Under the pieces are notes generated by a model. The model did no database searches and was not told the origin of the DNA. It was given only the letters and a program-made list of their open reading frames with translations. The position numbers were made by a program, and so were the translations under genes. A stretch of 64,000 bases of DNA from Mycolicibacterium sp. 018/SC-01/001 (GTDB taxonomy: Bacteria > Actinomycetota > Actinomycetes > Mycobacteriales > Mycobacteriaceae): NCBI RefSeq assembly GCF_007096635.1, contig NZ_VKAA01000003.1:124001-188000 (forward strand), written 5' to 3'. Position 1 is the stretch's first letter; each line of letters begins with the position of its first letter. Shown here one piece after another: positions 33,900 through 42,800 of the stretch.

Positions 33900-34285
33900 C
33901 AGCACGCGATTTTCACGATCTGCTGCGGCAGAAGACGCACGTCTTCGTCACCACGATCATGGGTGACGGTTCGCCGCACACCACCATGACCTGGGTGGAC
34001 ACCGACGGCGACCACGCGCTGATCAACATTCCCGCGGCAACACTGAAGGCCCGCAACCTCAGCCGGGACCCGCGAGTGAGCCTGGCTGTCGCAGACCCCC
34101 GCAACCCGCGGCACTACTTCGCCGCCCGGGCCACCGTGGTGGCGACCACCGACGACCACGACATGACCCACTTCGACCACCTCGCGAACAAATACCTGGG
34201 CACGTCGTTCGCCGCGCTCGGTGGAGCGGTTCACGAGCGGCTCGTCCTCACGATCCGAATCGACTCACTCCACGAAGCGTCATGA
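33896..34285 (+). CDS. PPOX-fold (pyridoxamine 5'-phosphate oxidase-like / F420-dependent) protein
   Basis: 129 residues starting at an ATG inside the pirin stop (ATGA overlap). It reads HVFVTTIMGDGSPHTTMTW, then RDPRVSLAVADPRNPRHYF, the split-barrel fold shared by pyridoxamine-phosphate oxidases and F420H2-dependent reductases of mycobacteria. The size (120-150) fits the short Rv-type F420-binding group better than PdxH. With the F420-reductase-like gene at 24184 it may share coenzyme F420. It converges on the membrane protein gene with a 6-base overlap, marking the right border of the island. Confidence 0.85.
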   Translation: MTARDFHDLLRQKTHVFVTTIMGDGSPHTTMTWVDTDGDHALINIPAATLKARNLSRDPRVSLAVADPRNPRHYFAARATVVATTDDHDMTHFDHLANKYLGTSFAALGGAVHERLVLTIRIDSLHEAS

Positions 34286-35956
34286 GCCAGCCGGTCGAGT
34301 TCGCCTGCGGCGCAACGCCATCCCGATCAGGCCGCCGATCAGCTGCGCCAGCCAGACGCCGTGAGCGGCGAGCGCGACATCGCGGTGCGCCGACGCCGAC
34401 GACGATCCACCCACCCGGTAGACCGTCAGCTCATCGGACCGAAACGCCACGGGCAGGCTGAGATTCGCGCCCGCGCCGGCTACGCCCTCGGCGACCACCC
34501 AGCCCACCCCGGCCGCCGACAGCTGAGCCTGGGTGGCGCCGGCGAGCAGCATGGCCTGGACGTCGCGAGCGTGAGCGCCCTCTCCGGGCACGGTGCGCCC
34601 GCCGATCGACAGGTCGCCGGTGGTCAGCACGTCGGCTCGCAGCCAGCGCGGTAGCGGATCGAGTACGGGAGCTGTTCCAGCCCACGCGAATTGCCGCATG
34701 CTGTCGACCGGAAGCACGGCCACCGGTGCGGGGTCGGCGTTGATGACGGCCGATGCGGCCCACCACGCCGGCGGGTAGTGGACGGGGTGGACCCGACCAC
34801 CGACGCCCCACACCAGGTCGGGGAGGGTGGCGATGATCGCCGCACAGCAGACCGCCGCGGTGGCGATCGCCGGAACCCGCGGGCGCAGCGTGATCGTCGC
34901 GGCCCCACCGGCCAGCGCATACGCCGGCATCGCGAGCGCCACCCACTTCTGCCCGTCCCGGATCACCCCCAGGCCGGGCACGGCGTCCAGCAGCGCCGCG
35001 ACGGCCGCCAGACCGGGTCCGGTCGCCATGAGCGTCGGGATGACCACCGCCAGCGCGGCGACGATCAGCAACGGCACGACCGTGCGGCGCCGGACCAGCA
35101 CCGGCAACCCCGCGCCCACCACCACCAGCAGAGCCAGCGTCGCCAGCACGGCGAACGCGGTGGTGCGCGTCGCCGGTACCGCGTCGGCGTTCCAGATGCC
35201 GGCCAGCCCCGCGAGGCTGCCCAGCGTGCCCAGACCCGGTTCGGCACGCGCGGCGAACGCGGTGACGGCCGACCCCTGGTCGACGTCCGGGGCCCACCCC
35301 ACGGCGGAGGCGACGAGCCACGGCAACGCCGCGGTCGCCGACCCGGCCAGGCTCAGCAGCACACAGAACCGCCGGGAGCGGCCCGCGCCCGGGGCGGCAG
35401 CGCACGCCACGGCGATCGTCGCGGCCAGCATCAGTCCGGTGGGGGTGAGACCGGCCAGCGCGAGCCAGAACAGCAGCGCGGCCACACCGGCAGACCCGCC
35501 GGTCCGCAGGGACAGCACGGTCGCCGCCACCCAGGGCAGCGCGCCGTACCCGACGAGCAGGCTCCAGTGCCCCTGCAGGAGCCGTTCGGCGACGTAGGGG
35601 TTCCACACGGCGACGGTCACCGCCACGCACTGGCCGGGTAAGCCTGCCTCGGGCAGCACGGTCGACACCAGGTGCGCGGCGCCCCAGCCCGCCAGCCACA
35701 GACCGAGGATCAGCAGCGCCTTGACGACGACACCGCCGTCGAGCAGGGAGGAGGCCAGCGCGACGGCGACGTCCTGTGGAAGTGCCCGCGGTGCGGCCTG
35801 GGTCAGGCCGAGCGCGGCATCGGTGAGGTAGGACCGCGGCGTCGACACGGCATCGCGCAGCAGCAGATAACCCGGCCCCAGGAGCGGCGCGGTGACCGCC
35901 AGCGTGAGCACCAGCGCATACGCCGGGGCCGCCAGCGAGCGGGCGCGGGTGATCAG
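34280..35956 (-). CDS. multispanning membrane protein (Rv0226c-like)
   Basis: About 558 residues, with ten or more hydrophobic segments (for example YALVLTLAVTAPLLGPGYLL and AALLFWLALAGLTPTGLML) and a C-terminal soluble stretch with LSIGGRTVPGEGAHARDVQA. The basic C-terminus is MALRRRRTRPAGS. The start is uncertain: the frame adjoins the DUF3068 stop at 35953-35955, but no ATG, GTG or TTG occurs there, only a CTG at 35956; the first ordinary start is a GTG at 35911, inside the first membrane segment. The neighbours and size suggest a role in arabinan or lipoglycan assembly beside aftD; function is unknown. Confidence 0.8.
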   Translation of the reverse strand: MITRARSLAAPAYALVLTLAVTAPLLGPGYLLLRDAVSTPRSYLTDAALGLTQAAPRALPQDVAVALASSLLDGGVVVKALLILGLWLAGWGAAHLVSTVLPEAGLPGQCVAVTVAVWNPYVAERLLQGHWSLLVGYGALPWVAATVLSLRTGGSAGVAALLFWLALAGLTPTGLMLAATIAVACAAAPGAGRSRRFCVLLSLAGSATAALPWLVASAVGWAPDVDQGSAVTAFAARAEPGLGTLGSLAGLAGIWNADAVPATRTTAFAVLATLALLVVVGAGLPVLVRRRTVVPLLIVAALAVVIPTLMATGPGLAAVAALLDAVPGLGVIRDGQKWVALAMPAYALAGGAATITLRPRVPAIATAAVCCAAIIATLPDLVWGVGGRVHPVHYPPAWWAASAVINADPAPVAVLPVDSMRQFAWAGTAPVLDPLPRWLRADVLTTGDLSIGGRTVPGEGAHARDVQAMLLAGATQAQLSAAGVGWVVAEGVAGAGANLSLPVAFRSDELTVYRVGGSSSASAHRDVALAAHGVWLAQLIGGLIGMALRRRRTRPAGS

Positions 35957-37158
35957 ACCGGTCTGTCCGGGGGTAGATCGGTGGGCCGCTGCGCGGGCAG
36001 CTTCTCGGTCTTGGCTTCCGCGCCGGGCACCGGTTCTCCCTCGTCGCCGCGGCCGCCGTAGAAACGACTGCTGGTGTCGTCGAGGCCGGGATCGATGAGG
36101 GTCGATTCCGCGCGCAGGCTGAACGAGCCGAGCAGCGCACCGCCGAGCAGTGCGACGATGCCGAGCGCGGTGAACGTGATCGGCAGGATGCGGCCCCACA
36201 GCGAGACGCGGTCGCGCTCGTCGTACGCCGCGGCGACCTGGCTCTCCACCGACTCGTCGTTGGTGGTGACGGTGTAGTCGGCGAACGTCACCTCGGGCCG
36301 CAGGGCCTCGCGTGCGTAGTAGTGGTAGCCCCGGTCGGTTTCCTTGACGATCGTGCCGGACACCGGGTCCACCCAGAAGGTGCGCTGAGCGGCGTAGTAC
36401 CGGGTCATCGTGATCGATTCCTCGGGGTCGCCCTCGATACCCCACAGCGCGGCGCGGGCGGTGACCTGGCTGTCGGCGTCGTCGTCGTAGAGGGATGCGT
36501 ACTTGACGGGCTCGACGAGCTTGCCCTCGTTGTCGAAGCCGACGTTCTGCGTGAACTTGTAGGTGGTCAGGCCGTTGACGTCCTCTTCGCCGGCGTAGTT
36601 GGCGTCGTAGGCCTTCTGCGCGATCGGGTCGAAGTAGGGGTAGGTCTTCTTCTCGGTGTCGAACGGGAAGCGGTAGGCCAGGCCGTCGTGCGGCAGCGCG
36701 ATGTTGGTCGGCGGGTTCTGGTCCTCGATGGCGCGGGGCTTCTGCACGGCTCCGCCCGGGTTGGACTCGCTGGACACGGCCTCGGCGGTACTGCGGTCCA
36801 GCGTCACGGTGTCCACCATCGCCAGCAGCAGACCGCGGTCGCTCTGCTGGTCGGAGCGGCGCAGCGAGTCGCCGACCTGCAGCGTGACCACGTCGGCGTT
36901 GGCGGGCGATTCGACGCTGATCTGCTGCTGCAGCACGACCGGGACGTCCTTGCTGACGACGAACCGCTGCGAGTTCAGCGAGGCGGGATCGAAGACGTCA
37001 CCGGTGCCGTCGCTGACGAGCGTGGTGTCGATGTCCAGGGGGATCTTCGAGATCTTGCCCTTGGTGTAGGTGGTCAGGAGCAGCGCCGCGATGAGCAGCG
37101 CGGCACCGAGGCCCATGAGTCCGCACGCGGCATACCTCAGCGCAACTGCGCGGTTCAA
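35953..37158 (-). CDS. DUF3068 membrane-anchored porin-like protein (Rv0227c-like)
   Basis: 401 residues. TTG at 37158 is preferred because AGGGAGA lies 8 bases upstream, giving the start LNRAVALRYAACGLMGLG; a TTG at 37185 is the alternative. One N-terminal membrane helix (about 12-30) is followed by a large extracytoplasmic domain containing YHYYAREALRPEVTF and a second helix near residue 320 (ILPITFTALGIVALLGGALL), then a Pro/Glu-rich tail. This is DUF3068. Its last residues abut the Rv0226c-like gene, and it is divergent from the acyltransferase gene at 37260. Role in the envelope is inferred from context. Confidence 0.88.
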   Translation of the reverse strand: MNRAVALRYAACGLMGLGAALLIAALLLTTYTKGKISKIPLDIDTTLVSDGTGDVFDPASLNSQRFVVSKDVPVVLQQQISVESPANADVVTLQVGDSLRRSDQQSDRGLLLAMVDTVTLDRSTAEAVSSESNPGGAVQKPRAIEDQNPPTNIALPHDGLAYRFPFDTEKKTYPYFDPIAQKAYDANYAGEEDVNGLTTYKFTQNVGFDNEGKLVEPVKYASLYDDDADSQVTARAALWGIEGDPEESITMTRYYAAQRTFWVDPVSGTIVKETDRGYHYYAREALRPEVTFADYTVTTNDESVESQVAAAYDERDRVSLWGRILPITFTALGIVALLGGALLGSFSLRAESTLIDPGLDDTSSRFYGGRGDEGEPVPGAEAKTEKLPAQRPTDLPPDRPV

Positions 37159-37259
37159 TACCGTGTCTCCCTTCGCGCGCGGCAAAACCCGTTCGACCCT
37201 AACAGCACAAATTAAGGCCGTAGCAGTGGCGAGGGGCTCGGTCCGGCAGACTGGTCGCC

Positions 37260-38432
37260 GTGACGTCCACCCAGTTGGCGGAAGTCGGTGGAACCCGCAG
37301 CTTCCTGCCCGCCGTCGAGGGTCTGCGCGCCTGCGCAGCCATCGGCGTCGTCGTCACCCACGTCGCGTTCCAGACCGGCCACACCACCGGTGTCACCGGC
37401 CGGCTGCTCGGCCGCTTCGACCTGGCCGTCGCCGTGTTCTTCGCGCTGTCGGGGTTCCTGCTGTGGCGGGGCCACGCCGCGGCCGCCCGCGGCCTGCGGA
37501 ACCGCCCGCGCACCGCCCATTACCTGCGATCCCGCTTCGTCCGGATCATGCCCGGCTACCTGGTCGCCGTCGTGGTGATCCTCACGCTGCTGCCCGACGC
37601 GAAGGCCGACGCCACGGTGTGGCTGTCGAACCTGACGCTGACCCAGATCTACGTGCCGCTGACGCTGACGGCCGGACTCACACAGATGTGGAGCCTGTCG
37701 GTGGAGGTGGCGTTCTACATCGCGCTGCCGTTCCTGGCTCTTCTGGTGCGCCGGGTCCCGGTCCGCGCCCGCATCCCGGTCATCGTCGCCGCCGCCGTCG
37801 CGAGCCTGTTCTGGGTGCGCATCCCGTTCGATCCCGACTCGGGGCACAACCTGTGGAACTGGCCGCCGGCGTTCTTCTCCTGGTTCGCCGCCGGCATGGT
37901 GCTCGCCGAGCTCACCGTCTCCCCCGTCGGGCCGGCGCACTGGGTCGCGCGGCACCGGGTGCTGACGGCCGGTATCGCCGCGGTGGCGTTCCTGGTCGCG
38001 GCGTCCCCACTGGCCGGTAGAGAAGGACTGCAGTTCGGCACGATCGGCCAGGTCACGATGAAGACGGCGATGGGCGCGATCGTCGCGGGCGCACTGCTCG
38101 CGCCGCTCGTGCTCGACCGGCCCGACACGTCGCACCGACTGCTGGGGCACCCCGTGATGGTGACGCTGGGCCGATGGTCCTACGGGTTGTTCGTGTGGCA
38201 TCTCGCGGCGTTGGCGATGGTGTTCCCGATGCTGGGCGAGTTCGCGTTCAACGGGCACTTCGTGCCGGTGCTGCTCCTGACGGTCGGCTTCGGATTCGCA
38301 ATCGCGGCGGTCAGCTACGCGCTGGTCGAGTCGCCGTGCCGTAACGCGCTGCGGCGCTGGGAACGCCGCAACGACCCGACCCCACTGGACAGTGCGGTCG
38401 ACGACGTCACCGAACCTGCCGTCGCGAGATGA
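37260..38432 (+). CDS. acyltransferase-3-family integral membrane protein (Rv0228-like)
   Basis: 390 residues from a GTG. The start FLPAVEGLRACAAIGVVVTH holds the conserved His of acyltransferase-3 proteins; FFALSGFLLWRGHAAA and the arginine-rich FVRIMPGYLVAV follow, then about ten membrane helices. Such enzymes add acyl groups (acetyl, succinyl and others) to extracytoplasmic sugars or lipids; in this locus succinylation or acylation of arabinan is a reasonable inference. The 3' end overlaps the acyl-CoA ligase gene by 26 bases, tail to tail. Confidence 0.88.
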   Translation: MTSTQLAEVGGTRSFLPAVEGLRACAAIGVVVTHVAFQTGHTTGVTGRLLGRFDLAVAVFFALSGFLLWRGHAAAARGLRNRPRTAHYLRSRFVRIMPGYLVAVVVILTLLPDAKADATVWLSNLTLTQIYVPLTLTAGLTQMWSLSVEVAFYIALPFLALLVRRVPVRARIPVIVAAAVASLFWVRIPFDPDSGHNLWNWPPAFFSWFAAGMVLAELTVSPVGPAHWVARHRVLTAGIAAVAFLVAASPLAGREGLQFGTIGQVTMKTAMGAIVAGALLAPLVLDRPDTSHRLLGHPVMVTLGRWSYGLFVWHLAALAMVFPMLGEFAFNGHFVPVLLLTVGFGFAIAAVSYALVESPCRNALRRWERRNDPTPLDSAVDDVTEPAVAR

Positions 38433-39861
38433 CCTCGTCTCGCACCGCCGACCGGCGTGCCTTGCCCGCATCGTCGCGCAACGGCCGGTCGACGAACTCG
38501 ATCGTGCGGGGCAGCTTGTGCGGCGCCAAGCGCTCGGACAGGAACGCCCGCACGTCGTCGGCGTCCAGACCCGGCGCCTGCACCAGGGCGTAGGGCACCT
38601 GACCCAGATCCTCGTCGGGGACGCCGACCGCGAGGCTGGACAGCACCTGCGGATGCTCGGCCAGCGCCGCTTCGATCTCCGCCGGGTAGACGTTGCGGCC
38701 GCCGACGGTGAACATGTCGACGCGGCGATCCGTGAGATACAGGAAGCCGTCGTTGTCGAAGTAACCCAGATCGCCCAGCGACTCCCAGCCGTCGCGGCTC
38801 TTCGCGGTGCTGCCCACGTAGCGGTAGGTGGGCCGCGAGCCCGCGGCGCGGCGCATGTAGATCTCACCGGGCACCCCGGGCGGGCATTCGTTGCCGTCGT
38901 CGTCGAGGACGGTCATCTCCCCGGCGACCACCACTCCCACCGAGCCCGGGTGCGTCAGCCACTGCTCGCCGGAGATGAACGTCAGGGCCTGTAATTCGGT
39001 GCCGCCGTACAGTTCCCACACCACCTGCGGGCCCAGCAGGTCGATCCAGGCGCGCTTCACCGCCGGCGGGCACGGTGCCGCCAGGTGCCAGAACCGGCGG
39101 ATCGACGACAGGTCGTAGGCATCGGGGTTCGCCCGGTACACGGGCAGCAGGCGCTGCATGATCGTCGGCACCGTGGTCAGGAACGTCACCCGGTGCTCGC
39201 TGACCAGCCGCAGGAATTCGTGCGGTTCGAAGCGAGGCATCACCACCAGGTGGTGGCCCTGCAGCAGTCCGACGGCGAACGTCGTGAACCCGGTGTTGTG
39301 GCTCAGCGGCACCGAGATCAGCGTGACGTCGCCCTCCTGCGCCCCCAGCGGGGTGCCGATCGCCGGGGGCACCCGGCTGTCGTTGCCCGCCTCGATCAAT
39401 TTGGGCCGTCCCGTGCTGCCGCCCGAGGCCATCGACTTCCACACCGGCGACACGGCCTCCGGCAGTGGTGCATCGGAAAAGCCCTGTGCCACAGCGGTCG
39501 TGGTATTCGGCGTGATGCCGGTCGGGTCGGTGCGGCCGATCAGTACGGCCGGGCGACGCAGCTGCAGCAGCGCGGCCAGTTCGGCGTCGGGCAGCCGAGC
39601 CGACAGCGGCTGGGGTATCGCGCCGAGTTTCCAGCAGGCGAGGACCGCGTGAACCCAGTCCAGCGAGTTCGGCAGCACGATCGTCACATAGTCACCGAGA
39701 CCGACGCCCAGCGACGCCAGGCCCCGGGCCAACCGATTGGTGGCCGCATCGAGTTCGGCGCGCGTCACGGTGACGCCGTCGCAGGTGAGCGCGGGCGCGT
39801 CGGGCTCCTGTGCCGCGAGCGTCGAGACCTGGGTGCTGATCGGGGGAACGGGGTCGCTCAT
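38407..39861 (-). CDS. acyl-CoA/AMP ligase (ANL superfamily), coupled to aftD
   Basis: 484 residues. The ATG at 39861 follows the aftD stop after one base (TGACATG); an ATG at 39870 is possible. The P-loop is variant, MASGGSTGRPKLIEAG, where most members have SGTTGxPK. YGGTELQALTF and DLGYFDNDGFLYLTDRRVDM are present, and the C-terminal catalytic Lys lies in RDDAGKARRSAV. It activates a carboxylic acid to acyl-AMP/CoA. Its coupling to an arabinosyltransferase and its convergence on an acyltransferase suggest that it may supply an acyl donor for envelope modification. No ligase is found at this point in M. tuberculosis. Confidence 0.88.
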   Translation of the reverse strand: MSDPVPPISTQVSTLAAQEPDAPALTCDGVTVTRAELDAATNRLARGLASLGVGLGDYVTIVLPNSLDWVHAVLACWKLGAIPQPLSARLPDAELAALLQLRRPAVLIGRTDPTGITPNTTTAVAQGFSDAPLPEAVSPVWKSMASGGSTGRPKLIEAGNDSRVPPAIGTPLGAQEGDVTLISVPLSHNTGFTTFAVGLLQGHHLVVMPRFEPHEFLRLVSEHRVTFLTTVPTIMQRLLPVYRANPDAYDLSSIRRFWHLAAPCPPAVKRAWIDLLGPQVVWELYGGTELQALTFISGEQWLTHPGSVGVVVAGEMTVLDDDGNECPPGVPGEIYMRRAAGSRPTYRYVGSTAKSRDGWESLGDLGYFDNDGFLYLTDRRVDMFTVGGRNVYPAEIEAALAEHPQVLSSLAVGVPDEDLGQVPYALVQAPGLDADDVRAFLSERLAPHKLPRTIEFVDRPLRDDAGKARRSAVRDEVISRRQVR

Positions 39862-39862
39862 G

Positions 39863-42800
39863 TCAGCCATCCTGCGGTGTGGACGTCTGCGCGCGGTGGG
39901 GAACGGCGGACACGGTGAGGGCCACGACCGACACCAGGGCCAGGACCTGCACCCACGGCGAATGACCGACGTAGCCGTCGACCGAGCGCCACGGATTCGT
40001 GCTGAGCACCGCGCCGGCGAGGGTGAGTCCACCGCCGGCCGCGACCACAGTGATGGTGTCGCCGAGCGTTTCTCGGTGACGCAGCAGGTAGCGCACGGCG
40101 AACGCGCCCGCCGCGAGCATCGCGCCGGCGGGCCCCGCGATCACCGTCGCCGCCAGCGTGCCCGCGACGCCGACGGTGAGAAGGCCGGGGGACCACGGCT
40201 GTGCGGGCGGGCCCGCTTCCCGCAGCCGGCGCATCGGTACGAGGGCGAGCGCAGCCAGCAGCGGTAGCAGCGCCAGTCCGCCGATCAGTCCCACCCGGTA
40301 CGGGGTGTTGGCGGTGAACTCCATCGTCACCGCCCCGCCGGCGCTCGGGGGCAGGAGCCAGCCCTGCTGCCAGCCGTTGACGGTGATGGCCCGCAGCGCG
40401 GTGCCGTCGGGGCCACGGGCCGACCATCCGGGGTTGATGCTCTCGGGCACCACGAGCACGCGCTCGGTGTTCGACGGTGCGACGACCACCTGCCGGCGAT
40501 CGTTGGACCATCGCTGGGTGTCGACGGATTGTGGTGTCGCGGTGCGGATGTCGCCTGACTGCGGCGTGTCCAGTGCGACACCGTCGACGACGAGGGCGGG
40601 TCCGGGGCTGATCACCAGTTCCTGCTGCCCGGCGGGGAGCGGGATCGGTCCTGGCCGGCACGGTCGGGCGGGGATCGGCGCGTTGTCCAGCAGTGCGCCG
40701 ACGGTGGTGCGTACGGAGGTCTGGATGAACTGGCCGGCGACGGCGATGATCGGGCCGCGGCCGCACTCGAGGACCACCTCGCGGTTCCGGTTGGCGGCCG
40801 CGTCGGCCGCCCCGATGGGCCGTCCGCGCGAATCCAGGGCGACCACCTCCGCGAGCCCGGGAGGTTTGAGCTGATCGAAACCGAGTGCGGTGCGGTCGAT
40901 CACGTCGTGCCAGTCGAGCAGCGAGATGGTGATGGTGTCGGTCACGCGCGTCGCCAGGCGCAGCGTCTCGGTGCCGTCGGTGAGACGGCGCACCTCGGGG
41001 CCGCCGCCGAGGTCGACGGCGATCAACGTGGGGTGCGCTGGCAGCGTCGACTCACTCGGCGTCACCCGCAGCGACGAAACAGGCTGTGCAGAGGGAAGTT
41101 TCACCACCAGCGTGGCGGGGGAGCGTGGTTGGACGACCCGTTGGGGTGCCGTCCACGATGTGGCCGGATCACCGTCGGTGGCCGCGTAGGCGGAGCCCAG
41201 GACGTCGATCAGATCTGCGTCGCCGCCCGCGCGGGTGGTGTCCGGCTGGGCGATCAGATCGGCGAGTTTGGGGCCCTGGCGTGCCCGCACCCACACCGTC
41301 GGGGTGACCTCCGTGGGGGTCGGCACGGTCAGTGTGCGGCTGAGGTTCACCGGCTCCTCGGAGGCGAGCGCCATCGCGGCGGCGCACCGCAGGCCGGTGG
41401 CGCTTCCCGCGCAGCCGAGTCTGCCGAGCAGTTGTGTGCCCAGATCCCATTGCGCCACTGCCGAACCCGGCGGCGGGCCGGGGACGTCGACGGTGTGACG
41501 CAGGTTCACGGGATGTGCGAATCCGTTCGCGTCGTACTGCGTGACCGACAGGTCGGTGATGCCGAACTGGACACCGGGGGACCCGTCGTCGGTGGCGACC
41601 GCGGTGATTCGCACCCACGGCGACTCGCCGTAGGGCAGGGCGACGGTGACCGGCTTGCCCGGCTCGTCGAACCGCACGGTACTGGTACCGGTGACCGTCG
41701 ACACCTCGACGCGGCGGACCTGCGCTCCCAGGGCGGTGGCACTGGGCGTGAGCGTCAGCGTCGCGTTCGTCACCGGATGGTCGAAATCGACCTGGAGCCA
41801 CTGGCCGACCGCGCTCTGCAGCGAGTTGGAGACCCAACTGGTCGACGAATCCGCGTCGATGGCGGCGGGCGGTCCGGACGCCGGTGAGACATTGGGCAGC
41901 GCAGTGGAATCCGAGGCGGCACTCGAGACCGTGATCCGACCGCCGCCCCATGCGCCCTCGACGGGAGTGGCGCCCCGCGACGGATAATCCGGCACCCGGT
42001 TGAACGTGTTGCGCGCGTCACCCGGGGCGCGGACGGCCGAGCTGTGATCGTCGACGCGGCCGTAGTCGGTCTCCCGCGCGATCGGGGTGTCGGTGACCGT
42101 CACCGCAGGCGCGGTCAATCCGGCCCGCAGAGCATCCTGGGTGAGCAGGGCGGGACCCAGTGGCGGCCGGCCCGTCAGGCGGCGGCGTTCGTCGAGGCGC
42201 ATCAACGCTTCCGGGGCGCCGTCGACGCGGGGCATCGCGTCGGCGTCGGCGACATAGGGCGCCATCGCGTTGCGTGGCCCCTCGACGCGGTAGATCTCGA
42301 CGGCCGGGAAGCGCGGTCGCAACCCGCTGTCGGTGATGAAGCCCTCCAGCGTGCCGGGACCGACCGGGTCGCCGAACTCGGCCACCTTCGTCAATCCGGG
42401 CGAGCCGTCGATGGCACGGTGCACCAGGATCGGGCGTGCCGATCTGCTCTCCTGGTCGAGGTCGTTACGCACCACGACATACGAGATACCCTGTCGGACA
42501 AGGGTATCGGTGAGCCCCGCGGAGGGGCGGCCGGCGGCGAAGAGCCGCTGCACGGAATCGAGTGCCCGGATCGTCTCCGGCGGCGTCAGCGGGATCGAGT
42601 CCCGTACGCCCCACGCGCTGTCGCCGAGCACCTGCAGCGGCTCGTCGTGGCTGTTGCCCCACACCTGGGTGGCGAACGGGGCGCCGGGGGCCACCAGCAC
42701 CCGGCCCCCCTCGTCGTGGGCGTCGAGCCAGGCCGCGGTGTCGTGCCAGTACTGCGGGATCGCGTCGAAGGTCCCCGACGGCGTCAACCGGCCCGTCCAG

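Noticed and set aside
22594..34290. Prophage or integrative element with tRNA attachment
   Set aside because: No integrase, transposase, phage gene or tRNA is visible in or beside the block; only the 24-base repeat hints at recombination.
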